A stretch of 64,000 nt of DNA from CAVQBJ01 sp963710725 (GTDB lineage Bacteria > Actinomycetota > Thermoleophilia > Solirubrobacterales > Solirubrobacteraceae): contig CAVQBJ010000002.1 of the NCBI GenBank assembly GCA_963710725.1, forward strand, positions 434,001-498,000, in the 5' to 3' direction. Below the pieces are notes generated by a model. That model had not been told where the DNA came from and ran no database searches. It worked only from the letters and a program-made list of their open reading frames with translations. Shown one piece after another: positions 52,852-61,496 of this stretch (position 1 is its first letter; each line of letters begins with the position of its first letter). Both the position numbers and the translations under genes were made by a program.

Positions 52852-53402
52852 CAGGGCTGCTCGTAGCGCAGCACCGCGTGCACGTCGCGGGGCGCGAGCG
52901 CCGCCCGTCCCCCGAGGAAGGCGAGCTCGATGAGAAACCCGCACCCCACGACCTCGCCGCCGAGGCGCTCGACGAGGTCGCACAACGCCCGGGCCGTGCC
53001 CCCGGTGGCAAGCAGATCGTCGTGGACGAGCACGCGCGCGCCGGCGGAGATCGCATCGCTGTGCACCTCGAGGTGGTCGGTGCCGTACTCGAGCGCGTAC
53101 GCGGCGCTCACGGTCTCCGAAGGCAGCTTGCCCGGCTTGCGAGCGAGGACGAAGCCGGCGTCGAGAGCGAGCGCGAGCGGCGGGCCGAGCAGGAAGCCCC
53201 GCGCCTCGGCCGCGACGACCAGATCGATGCGCCGTCCGCGCGCCTCCGCGGCGAGAGCGTCCACCGCCGCGGCGAGCGCGCCGGGATCGGCCATCAGCGG
53301 CGTGATGTCGCGGAAGACGATCCCCGGCTGCGGGAAGTCGGGGATGTCGCGGATGCGCGCCCGCAGCGATTCGACGGCGTCGGCGTGCCCGGGACCGCTC
53401 AT
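52851..53402 (-). CDS. apt: adenine phosphoribosyltransferase
   Basis: 183 residues. It salvages adenine with PRPP to AMP. FPQPGIVFRDITPLM at the N-terminus, AAEARGFLLGPPLA and the PRPP-binding loop VLVHDDLLATGGTA are all intact. In many actinobacteria apt stands near relA/secDF; here it sits inside the proS-merR string. Its ATG overlaps the stop of the MerR gene by 4 nt (ATGA). Confidence 0.95.
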   Translation of the reverse strand: MSGPGHADAVESLRARIRDIPDFPQPGIVFRDITPLMADPGALAAAVDALAAEARGRRIDLVVAAEARGFLLGPPLALALDAGFVLARKPGKLPSETVSAAYALEYGTDHLEVHSDAISAGARVLVHDDLLATGGTARALCDLVERLGGEVVGCGFLIELAFLGGRAALAPRDVHAVLRYEQP

Positions 53403-54205
53403 CCGCCCGCGAGCTTGCGCAAATCGCGGATGAGCAGCAGGTGCTTGAGGTGGTTGGCCACGGCGGCGAGGTTCTCCAGCGCGTCGAGAGCCTCCTTGCG
53501 GCGCTCGGGATTGCGCGAGCGCAGCGACGGCGCGAGGATCTGCTGCAGCAGGCTCGCCTCGCGATCGGCCGAGGACCGGAAGACGCGCAGGTTGCGCCCG
53601 CCCACCCCGTAGCGGGCCAGCTCGGTCACCGCGCGGATGATCTCGCGCTCGGTCTCGTCGAAGTAGCGAACCCCTCCGCGCTGCTCCCCCTTGACGATGC
53701 CGTACTCCTCGAGCTCGCGAACGAGCCGCGCGTCCGCCTGGGTCTCCTCGAGCACGTCCTCCATCGAGTACAGCGCCCCCGAGGCGTCACGGACGCTGAC
53801 GCTCGCCCGCATCGGTCGCGACCCGTCTCGGGGCGGCACGCCGGGGACGACATCGGCGTCGCTCGTCCGCCCGGCGGCGAGCTCCTGCCGGATGACGCGC
53901 AGCGGGAGGAACTCGTCGCGCTGCAGCCGTAGGATCGTGCGCAGACGCGCGACGTCGCCCTGCGAGTAGAGGCGGTACCCGCCCGGGGTGCGCCGCGGCG
54001 TGAGGAGCTTCTGGTCCTCGAGGTAGCGGATCTTCGAGATCGAGATGTCGGGGAACTCCTGGGCGAGTGCCTTGCAAACGGCCCCGATGGTGAGCGCCTT
54101 CTGGCGCACGCCCTCCCCGCTCGCTGCAGCCGCCCCGAGCTCGTCCGGCGCCCCCGCGAGCGGATCCGTGTCCAGCGCGCCCTGGTCGGTGGGGCGTCCG
54201 GCCAT
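53399..54205 (-). CDS. MerR-family regulator, FtsR (Rv1828)-like
   Basis: 268 residues. The N-terminal MerR helix-turn-helix has LTIGAVCKALAQEFPDISISKIRYLEDQKLLTP (here ISKIRYLEDQKLL) and GGYRLYSQGDVARLRTIL. A long middle with a second wing-like unit (VRELEEYGIVKGEQR, YFDETEREIIRAVTEL) matches the mycobacterial/corynebacterial FtsR group, which acts on cell-division genes. In mycobacteria this gene stands next to garA, the FHA gene, as here. TGATG overlap with the FHA stop. Confidence 0.85.
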   Translation of the reverse strand: MAGRPTDQGALDTDPLAGAPDELGAAAASGEGVRQKALTIGAVCKALAQEFPDISISKIRYLEDQKLLTPRRTPGGYRLYSQGDVARLRTILRLQRDEFLPLRVIRQELAAGRTSDADVVPGVPPRDGSRPMRASVSVRDASGALYSMEDVLEETQADARLVRELEEYGIVKGEQRGGVRYFDETEREIIRAVTELARYGVGGRNLRVFRSSADREASLLQQILAPSLRSRNPERRKEALDALENLAAVANHLKHLLLIRDLRKLAGG

Positions 54206-54678
54206 CAACGCGACAGAAAGGTCAACTTGTACTTGCCGACCTGCAGCTCGTCGCCGTCGGCCAGCCGGTGTGACTCGATGCGCGAGCGATTGACGTAGGT
54301 GCCGTTGAGCGACCCGCAGTCGTCGATGTACCACTCGTCGCCGCGCCGGACGAGCAGCGCGTGGTCGCGCGACACCGTCACGTCGTCGAGGAACACCTCG
54401 GAGTCCGGGCGTCGGCCCACGGTCATGCGGTCCTTGGCCAGGGCGAAGCTCTCACCGACCCGGCCGCCGCCGGCCCGGATGACGAGGGTGGGACCCTTGG
54501 AGACGACGTCGTCGAGCTCGACGGGGATGAGCTCGCCGGTCTCGCCGACGCGGTAGGTCGCCGTCGGCGGCTCACCGGTCGGGAGCGGATCCGCGCGCGA
54601 CAGCGAGGCCCCGCAGGTCGAGCAGAAGTTGGCGGAATCCTCGTTAGCCGACCCGCACTCCGGGCAGATCTGCGACAT
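54205..54678 (-). CDS. zinc-ribbon FHA protein, GarA-like
   Basis: 157 residues. An N-terminal zinc ribbon (CPECGSANEDSANFCSTCG) is followed by a linker with a short TYRVGE segment and an FHA phosphothreonine-binding domain (MTVGRRPDSEVFLDDVTVSR, GSLNGTYVNRSRI). GarA/OdhI proteins are switched by Ser/Thr kinases at TT sites; a Thr is present in TATYRVGETGE, but the double-Thr ETTS motif of GarA is not seen. Partners are therefore inferred. The start is ATG 54678. Confidence 0.87.
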   Translation of the reverse strand: MSQICPECGSANEDSANFCSTCGASLSRADPLPTGEPPTATYRVGETGELIPVELDDVVSKGPTLVIRAGGGRVGESFALAKDRMTVGRRPDSEVFLDDVTVSRDHALLVRRGDEWYIDDCGSLNGTYVNRSRIESHRLADGDELQVGKYKLTFLSR

Positions 54679-54697
54679 GCGACGGTCCGTGCGCTTC

Positions 54698-55027
54698 TTA
54701 CACCGCGCCCGACGGCGGCTCGTCCTCGGCGATGGTGCCGCCGAGCCCCGCAAGGCTGTCGTCACCCTCGCTCTCCCCGTCGCCTTCGTTCTCGCGGCCG
54801 GCGGAGAGGATGTCGGTCAGGCGCTTGACGTCGTCGCCGGTGATGATGTCCTCGCCGCCTTCGTGCTTCTTGCGCAGGCGGTTGACGAGCTCCGCACGAA
54901 GGATGTCGATCTTCCCGTGCAGGATTCGCCGCTTGTAGGAGATGTCGACCTCCTCGTCGGTGAGCTGCTGGATGAGATCCTTGAGCTCCACGTCCGAAAG
55001 CGAGCCGAGGTCAGGAAAGGTGTCCAC
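54698..55027 (-). CDS. rsiG: RsiG-like c-di-GMP-dependent anti-sigma factor
   Basis: 109 residues that fold as two helices. Residues 6-76 match RsiG, the anti-sigma partner of WhiG: LGSLSDVELKDLIQQLTDEE then a basic helix. The c-di-GMP signature E-x3-S-x2-R-x3-Q-x3-D is present once, at E26, S30, R33, H37 and D41, with His in place of Gln. Acidic, disordered tail after residue 78. The start is GTG 55027 because AGGAG lies 8 nt upstream. No whiG-like sigma gene is in the window. Single-motif proteins would work as homodimers. Confidence 0.75.
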   Translation of the reverse strand: MDTFPDLGSLSDVELKDLIQQLTDEEVDISYKRRILHGKIDILRAELVNRLRKKHEGGEDIITGDDVKRLTDILSAGRENEGDGESEGDDSLAGLGGTIAEDEPPSGAV

Positions 55028-55130
55028 AGGGCAATCTCCTCGCCACCGAAGAAGGCCAGGTCGCACCCGGGCATCGAAGTCCCAGAGCGCCTGGAGGGCC
55101 ACGGGAGTATAGACACCGCGCACCGCACTG

Positions 55131-55781
55131 TCAGGCTGAGCTTGAGGTCTTGCGGCGCAACTGCGCGATGCCGTCCCGGTAGTACATGACCGAGGCGACG
55201 AGCGCGAGCGCGATGCCGGTGTAGAGCAGCACCTCGCCGAGCGTACGCACACCGAGGAGACCGAAGAACACGCCGAGCATCGTCGGCAGCACCCCGAGCC
55301 GTCCCGGCCAGTTGATGCGCAGCTCCACGCCGCGCCGCACCCACAGTTGCCCGATCGCGAGCATGAGGACCTCGCGCGCGAGCAGGACGGCGAGCGCCCA
55401 CCGCGGGAGCAGCTCGTAGGACCAGCACACCGCCACGCCGGCGATGACCAGCGCCCGGTCGATGACCGGGTCGAGCAGAGCGCCGAGGCGGCTGTACTGG
55501 CCCGTGACGCGCGCGGCCATGCCGTCGAGGTAGTCGAGCCCGCCGGCGAAGAAGAACGCCGAACCGGCCGCGAAGCTCACGCCGCCCTCGGCGCCCTGAC
55601 CGTAGGCGAGGATGAGGAAGACCGGGATGAGCGCCGCGCGCACGTAGCCGATCGCGTTCGGGACCGTCCACGGGCGCAGCGGCTGGTCGGCCAGGGTCTC
55701 CGCCGGGGGCGGGCCCGAGCGGTCGAGCCCGAGCAGGCGGCGCGTGCTCAGGCGATGCGGCTCTACGGGAGGCGTTCCCAC
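55131..55781 (-). CDS. CDP-alcohol phosphatidyltransferase (PgsA-like)
   Basis: 216 residues with about five membrane helices and the full catalytic motif D-x2-DG-x2-AR-x8-G-x3-D-x3-D in LDYLDGMAARVTGQYSRLG and the following LLDPVIDR. It transfers a phosphatidyl group from CDP-diacylglycerol to an alcohol, most likely glycerol-3-phosphate. The alcohol is not fixed by the motif. The start GTG 55781 overlaps the proS stop by 19 nt. Start choice is moderate; an internal start is possible. Confidence 0.85.
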   Translation of the reverse strand: MGTPPVEPHRLSTRRLLGLDRSGPPPAETLADQPLRPWTVPNAIGYVRAALIPVFLILAYGQGAEGGVSFAAGSAFFFAGGLDYLDGMAARVTGQYSRLGALLDPVIDRALVIAGVAVCWSYELLPRWALAVLLAREVLMLAIGQLWVRRGVELRINWPGRLGVLPTMLGVFFGLLGVRTLGEVLLYTGIALALVASVMYYRDGIAQLRRKTSSSA

Positions 55782-57472
55782 AGCTCCGACACCGCTCGCA
55801 CGGCGGCCTCGGCGTCGTCGAGCGACGGACCGTCGAGCGGCTGCAGCCCACGGCGCATCTGGGCCTCGGCGGCACCGGACTCGAGCGCGCGCCGACCGAC
55901 CGTGAGCCGCAGTGGCACGCCCAGCAGCTCGGCGTCGGCGAACTTCTCCCCCGGGCCGGCGTCGCGATCGTCGTAGACGACGTCGAGCTCGGACTCGCCG
56001 AGGGCCGCGTACAGGCGCTCGGCGGCGTCGCGCTCGGGTGTGCCCGCCCTGCCGACGCCGACGAGGTGCACGTCGAAGGGTGCAATCGCGCGCGGCCAGG
56101 AGATGCCGTGCTCGTCGGCGAACTGCTCGACGGCGGCAGCGGCGATCCGCGCGGGTCCCATGCCGTAGGAGCCCATCCACACGAGCTGCTCGCGCCCCTG
56201 CTCGTCGAGGTAGCGGGCGCCGAGCGGCTCGGAGTAGCGCGTACCCAGCTTGAAGATGTTCCCGACCTCGATCGCCCGCTCGATGGTGATCGCCTTCCCG
56301 TCGATGGTGTCGCCGGTCTCGACGCAGCGGACGTCGGCGCGCCGGTAGGCGAAGTCCCGCCCCGGCTGTACCCCGCGAAGGTGCGCGTCGGCGCGGTTGG
56401 CGCCGGCGACGTAGCCACCCACGTCGGTGGCGATCGCCTCGTCGAGCACGATCTCCACGCGCCCGTTGAGGCCGACCGGCCCGATGAAGCCGGGGGGACC
56501 GATCGTCTCCTCGATCTCGGCCGCCGTCGCGGGCCGCGCGCGCGCCCCGAGCGCGTTCGCCAGCTTGGTCTCGTTGACGCGATGATCGCCGCGGACGACG
56601 ACGAGCACCGGGTCGGCGTGGCCGTCGACGATCACCGGGTACGCCTTCAGGAGCGCCCCCGCGGGCACGCTGAGCTGCGCCGCCACCTCGGCCACGGTCG
56701 TGCGCCCGGGCGTCGAGACCTCCTCCGGCGCGCCGAGCGCCTCGGGGAGCGCAACCGGCTGTGGCTGCGCGCTCGCCACCTCGATGTTGGCGGCGTACCC
56801 CGGGGCGAGCGCCACGTCGTTCTCGCCGGCCGGGCACGGCGCCATGTACTCGTGCGCTCCGTGGCCGCCCATCATCCCGACGTCGCTCTCCACCCGGTAC
56901 CAGCGCAGGCCACTGCGGTCGAGCATGCGGTCGTAGGCCTGCACGTGCAGCTGATAGCGCTCCTCGAGGCCGCCGGCGTCCCGATCGAAGGTGTAGGAGT
57001 CCTTCATGATGAACTCGCGCGTGCGCAGGACGCCCGCCCGCGGCCGCGCCTCGTCGCGCTCCTTGACCTGGAAGTGGTAGAGGATCTTCGGCAGGTCGCG
57101 GTACGAGCGCACCAGCTGGGCCATGTGCGACGTGACGATCTCCTCGTGCGTCAGGGCGAGGACCATGTCGGCGCCCTTGCGATCCTGCAGCTTGAACAGC
57201 TCATCGATCTCGGCCCGCCCGCTGCGCCGCCACGGCTCGATCGGCTGCAGCACCGGCATGAGCATCTCCTGGCCGCCGATGGCGTCCATCTCCTCGCGGA
57301 TGATCTGAACGACGCGCTGGTGCACGCGCCACCCGGCCGGCAGCCAGGACCACAGGCCGGCGCCGACCTGCCGGATGAGCCCGGCCCGCACCATCAGCTT
57401 GTGCGAGAGCGCCTCGGCGTCGGACGGCGCATCCTTCTCGGTCGGCAGCAGGTAGGTGGACAGTCGCGTCAC
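55763..57472 (-). CDS. proS: prolyl-tRNA synthetase
   Basis: 569-residue class II synthetase of bacterial type. Motif 1 region GAGLWSWLPAGWRVHQRV, motif 2 YRDLPKILYHFQVKERDEARPRAG (in part), an inserted editing domain of the YbaK fold (around residues 220-390), and motif 3 GSYGMGPARIAAAAVEQ are seen. A C-terminal anticodon domain follows. It charges tRNA-Pro. It is first in the long leftward string and divergent from sodA. Confidence 0.95.
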   Translation of the reverse strand: MTRLSTYLLPTEKDAPSDAEALSHKLMVRAGLIRQVGAGLWSWLPAGWRVHQRVVQIIREEMDAIGGQEMLMPVLQPIEPWRRSGRAEIDELFKLQDRKGADMVLALTHEEIVTSHMAQLVRSYRDLPKILYHFQVKERDEARPRAGVLRTREFIMKDSYTFDRDAGGLEERYQLHVQAYDRMLDRSGLRWYRVESDVGMMGGHGAHEYMAPCPAGENDVALAPGYAANIEVASAQPQPVALPEALGAPEEVSTPGRTTVAEVAAQLSVPAGALLKAYPVIVDGHADPVLVVVRGDHRVNETKLANALGARARPATAAEIEETIGPPGFIGPVGLNGRVEIVLDEAIATDVGGYVAGANRADAHLRGVQPGRDFAYRRADVRCVETGDTIDGKAITIERAIEVGNIFKLGTRYSEPLGARYLDEQGREQLVWMGSYGMGPARIAAAAVEQFADEHGISWPRAIAPFDVHLVGVGRAGTPERDAAERLYAALGESELDVVYDDRDAGPGEKFADAELLGVPLRLTVGRRALESGAAEAQMRRGLQPLDGPSLDDAEAAVRAVSELWERLP

Positions 57473-57576
57473 GGTGGTCGCACAGCCTACAAGCGGGCCT
57501 TCATGGCCGGTTTGGATCGGCGACGGCAGGGGCTAGAGTCCCACCCGTCATCGCCAACTCGAACACAGGAGAGAGC

Positions 57577-58182
<606 letters not shown>

Positions 58183-58190
58183 TCGAGGCG

Positions 58191-58222
58191 ACGGACGGCG
58201 GCGGCATCCCGCCGCCGTCCGT
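58191..58222. terminator. bidirectional hairpin terminator
   Basis: ACGGACGGCGGCGG-CATC-CCGCCGCCGTCCGT, a perfect 14-bp stem with 4-nt loop placed between the convergent sodA and collagen-Hcp genes. There is no T-run, as is common in high-GC genomes. Confidence 0.85.
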
Positions 58223-58237
58223 GGTCAGGTGGCGCCG

Positions 58238-59374
58238 CTACCCGACCGGAAGCGCCAGCCCGACCGAGGTGTCGTTGTTGACCCGGCTCCACGAGCCGAC
58301 GTTGCTCGTCTGCAGCGTCCCGTCGGGCTTCTGCTGGTAGGTGATGAACCTGACCGCGCCGTACTCGAAGGTGTCGGTCTCGAGCGTGGGCGTGAAGTCG
58401 ATCTGCTTCACCGCGACCAACGCGAACTGCCACTGCTCGACGATGTACGGCGTCTTGCCGGACGTCTTCACCACCGACAGAAGCATCTGCTTGAAGGTGC
58501 CGCCCGACGCGGAGTTCAGGAACAGCGTCGGCGAGCTGGCATCGATCGCGCGGGTGATCACGAGCGGGTTGAAGGTGATCTTGCCCGCTCCCGTGCCCGT
58601 CGTCTGGCTGCTGATGTTGAGCACGTTCTGGACGGAGAACGCGAAGCCGTTGAGCGGAACGGCCATCAGGGATGCGGCGCCGCCGGTCTCGCCGGTGAGG
58701 CCGGTGTCCGTGGTCTCGCCGGCGGGAGCATGGACGACTCCCTTCCGCGACGCGGCCCGAGCCACCGTCGCCGTCGTGAGGCTGTAGCCGCCGCCCGCTT
58801 GGGACTCGCCCTTCAGCGCCGACGAGCCGTCGTTGTTCTCGATCTGCAGGTAGGCCGCCTCGCCCGGGCCGAGATCCGGTCCGTATGACGTCAGGGTCTG
58901 CCCGCTGGTGGTGGTCACGGTCTGGCCGTCGGCGCCGGCAAGGCCTTGAGGTCCGGCGACGCCCTGGCTGCCCGCCGACCCGGCGGCGCCCTGTGACCCC
59001 GTGGCGCCCTGCGATCCGGCGGCGCCCTGCGCGCCGGTCGCACCCTGCGGACCCGTGGCCCCCTGGGCGTTCCAGGTCAGCGTCGTCTCGTTGCTCGAGC
59101 ACGCGCTCGGCGAATCGCCGAAGATGTCAGTCGTGGTCGCCGTCGTGGCCGTGTTGATGATGCGCACCGCGCCCACCGGGGACCCCTCGACGGCGAGGTT
59201 CGTGTTCACGCAGGCGGTGATGACGCCCGGGTTGCTGGCCGGGAGTCCGACGGCGACCGCGGTGCCGACGGCGAGCGCGATCGCGCTCGGGAGAACGACC
59301 TTCAGCGCCCATGCGCGCCAGCGTGAAGCGCCGGGCCGCGGTTCGGGCTCGGGGGATTCGTGTTCGTGGCTCAA
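58238..59374 (-). CDS. membrane/secreted collagen-repeat protein with Hcp-like domain
   Basis: 378 residues. A short polar tail and one hydrophobic segment (about 24-46) lead to a Cys-pair head (ITACVNTNL to SACSSNETTLTWN). Fifteen uninterrupted G-x-y triplets follow (residues 105-149, for example GATGPQGATG), rich in Gln, Ala, Thr. The C-terminal 200 residues match the type VI tube protein Hcp fold: AYLQIENNDGSS, FNPLVITRAIDASSPTLFLN, FKQMLLSVVKTSGK and EYGAVRFITYQQKP. The start TTG 59374 follows AGGAGG. No other type VI genes are present, so a cell-surface fibre with ring-forming tip is inferred. Confidence 0.75.
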   Translation of the reverse strand: MSHEHESPEPEPRPGASRWRAWALKVVLPSAIALAVGTAVAVGLPASNPGVITACVNTNLAVEGSPVGAVRIINTATTATTTDIFGDSPSACSSNETTLTWNAQGATGPQGATGAQGAAGSQGATGSQGAAGSAGSQGVAGPQGLAGADGQTVTTTSGQTLTSYGPDLGPGEAAYLQIENNDGSSALKGESQAGGGYSLTTATVARAASRKGVVHAPAGETTDTGLTGETGGAASLMAVPLNGFAFSVQNVLNISSQTTGTGAGKITFNPLVITRAIDASSPTLFLNSASGGTFKQMLLSVVKTSGKTPYIVEQWQFALVAVKQIDFTPTLETDTFEYGAVRFITYQQKPDGTLQTSNVGSWSRVNNDTSVGLALPVG

Positions 59375-59503
59375 GGCCCCTCCTTCGGTGATCGACTCTC
59401 GGCATCGCCGGCGTGCGGCGCGACCCAGGGAAGATGCTGCCCGACGCCGCGGCGGAACCGGGCGCCACACCCTACGCCCATCGCACCCGGGCGAACGAGC
59501 CGC

Positions 59504-60820
59504 TCAGCCGCGCGAGAAGCGTCGCCCCTCGACGGGCGAGACCGCCTCGTCGAGGCGCGTCGGCGCGATCACCGCCAGCAACTCGGAGTCTGACTCTTCG
59601 CCGTCGGCATTGGCCGCCTCCATGGCCGCGAGACGCTCGGGCGTCAGCTGATCGGCGTTCTCGGCCTCGATCCGCGCGAGCCACTCGGCCCCCTGCGCCG
59701 CCGCGCCCGCGTCGACGTCGACCCGCCGCGAGGCGACGTACTTGTCGATCTCGGCGAACAGGGTATCCACGAGCTGCTCCTGGGGCACCTTGCGCAGCGG
59801 CTTGCCGCGGGAGAAGATGAGGCCCTCGTTCTTGGCGCCCGTGATGCCGAAGTCCGCGTGAGACGCCTCGCCGATGCCGTTGACCGCGCAGCCGAGGACG
59901 GCGACCTCGACCGGGTCGGTGTAGGCCTCCAGGCGGCGCTCGATCTCGGCGACGACGGTGTCCATGTCGAACTGCAGCCGTCCGCAGGTCGGGCAGGCGA
60001 TCAGCACCGGCCCGCGCTCGCGCAGCTGCAGCGCCTTGAGGATCTCCCAGGCGACCTTGACCTCCTCCTCGGCGTGGAACGTCGAGAGCGAGATGCGGAT
60101 CGTGTCGCCGATGCCGTCGGCCAGCAGCGTCCCCAGGCCGACCGCCGACTTCAGCGAGCCCGACCATTTCGTGCCCGCCTCGGTGATCCCGAGGTGCAGC
60201 GGGTACGGGATCCGCTCGCAGAGCAGTCGGTTGGAGGCGATCGTGTTCGGCACGTTCGTCGACTTGATCGACACCTTGAAGTCGAGGAAGTCGAGGCGCT
60301 CCATCAGCTCGACGAACTCGGTGGCGGCGGTGACGAGCGCCTCGACCGGGTTGGAGCGCTCGAGCTCGTGCAGGTGCTTGGGCAGCGAGCCGGAGTTGAC
60401 CCCGATCCGCAACGGCGTCCCCTTCGCCTTCGCCCGCTCGGCCACCTCGGCGACCTTCGCCGGGCCGCCGATGTTGCCCGGGTTCAGGCGCACGCAGTGC
60501 GCTCCGGCGTCGATCGCCTTCAACGCGAGCGTGTGATTGAAGTGGATGTCGGCGATGACCGGGATCGGCGACTCGCGCACGATCGTGGCCAGCGCCTCGA
60601 CGTCGCGCTCGCGCGGGACGGCAACGCGCACGATGTCGGCCCCGGCGTCGGCCACCTTGCGGATCTGCTCCATCGTGGCGGCGAGGTTCGCCGTCTCGGT
60701 CTTGGTCATCGTCTGCACGGCGACGGGAGCGCCGCCCCCGATCGGGACGTCGCCGACCCGTATCTGACGCTCGGAGGCCACGGCCGAATTGTAGGTGAGC
60801 GACGCGCCCGGTCCACTCAC
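59504..60820 (-). CDS. ispG: 4-hydroxy-3-methylbut-2-enyl diphosphate synthase
   Basis: 438 residues. The MEP-pathway iron-sulfur enzyme that makes HMBPP. RVGDVPIGGGAPVAVQTMT, HFNHTLALKAIDAGAHCVRLNPGNIG (in part), the cluster cysteines in ACPTCGR and LGCAVNGIGE are all present. The C-terminus runs about 55 residues past GKPLRKVPQEQLV, beyond the usual end near 385. The start is GTG 60820; a GTG 14 codons later also fits. The site-2 protease gene a few kb upstream recalls the common dxr-rseP-ispG order, here interrupted. Confidence 0.94.
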   Translation of the reverse strand: MSGPGASLTYNSAVASERQIRVGDVPIGGGAPVAVQTMTKTETANLAATMEQIRKVADAGADIVRVAVPRERDVEALATIVRESPIPVIADIHFNHTLALKAIDAGAHCVRLNPGNIGGPAKVAEVAERAKAKGTPLRIGVNSGSLPKHLHELERSNPVEALVTAATEFVELMERLDFLDFKVSIKSTNVPNTIASNRLLCERIPYPLHLGITEAGTKWSGSLKSAVGLGTLLADGIGDTIRISLSTFHAEEEVKVAWEILKALQLRERGPVLIACPTCGRLQFDMDTVVAEIERRLEAYTDPVEVAVLGCAVNGIGEASHADFGITGAKNEGLIFSRGKPLRKVPQEQLVDTLFAEIDKYVASRRVDVDAGAAAQGAEWLARIEAENADQLTPERLAAMEAANADGEESDSELLAVIAPTRLDEAVSPVEGRRFSRG

Positions 60821-60860
60821 AGGCCGCGGCCCGGCGCCACGCCGTAGCCTGCACTCGTCG

Positions 60861-61484
60861 ATGTCTACCCCACGCAGCGACGTCTACGGCACCGCTCGCG
60901 GCCCGCTCGCACGGCTCGCCTCCCCTTTTGCCGCCCAGGCACGACGGCGCCGCCACGAGCGCTTCTTCTCGCAGCTCGGCCTGATCGGGGACGCCCGCGT
61001 GCTCGACGTCGGCTGCGGCACGCTCGGGTTGCGCGGGCTCGAGCCGAGCCTCGACATCACGGGCGTGGACCTCGCGCCCCGGCCCGGGTACCCGGGCCCG
61101 TTCGTGCAGGCCGACGCGACACGCGGGCTCCCGTTCGGCGACGGCGCGTTCGACGTCGCCTACAGCAGCAGCGTGATCGAGCACATCGAGCCCGGCTCGC
61201 GAGCGGCGTTCGCCGCGGAGCTGCGCCGCGTCGCCCGCGGCTGGTTCGTGCAGACGCCGGCGTACTCGTTCCCGATCGAGCCCCACGCGCTGCTGCCCGC
61301 CGCACATTGGCTCCCCGAGGGGATCCGCCGCCGCTACTGGCGCCTGGGCGTGGCCGGCGCGTGGGAGGACATCCGGCTGCTGCGCCGCCGCGAGGTCGAG
61401 GCGCTCTTCGGACCGGCGCAGGCGGAGCGACTCGGGCCGCTCGTCAAGAGCTGGGTGTGCGTGCACCCGCCGCCGCGCCGCTGA
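60861..61484 (+). CDS. SAM-dependent methyltransferase
   Basis: 207 residues. SAM site VLDVGCGTLGLRGLEP, then ITGVDLAPRPGY and DGAFDVAYSSSVIEHIEPG, the pattern of class I type-11 methyltransferases. A short C-terminal Arg-rich tail. The substrate is unknown. It converges on the acyl-CoA ligase gene with 12 bp between and is divergent from ispG (40 bp). The start is ATG 60861. Confidence 0.83.
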   Translation: MSTPRSDVYGTARGPLARLASPFAAQARRRRHERFFSQLGLIGDARVLDVGCGTLGLRGLEPSLDITGVDLAPRPGYPGPFVQADATRGLPFGDGAFDVAYSSSVIEHIEPGSRAAFAAELRRVARGWFVQTPAYSFPIEPHALLPAAHWLPEGIRRRYWRLGVAGAWEDIRLLRRREVEALFGPAQAERLGPLVKSWVCVHPPPRR

Positions 61485-61496
61485 GCGGCCGCGCCG

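Noticed and set aside
58925..59060. Tandem repeats of 9 and 18 nt that could look like a CRISPR or minisatellite
   Set aside because: They encode the G-x-y collagen triplets in frame and have no spacer structure.
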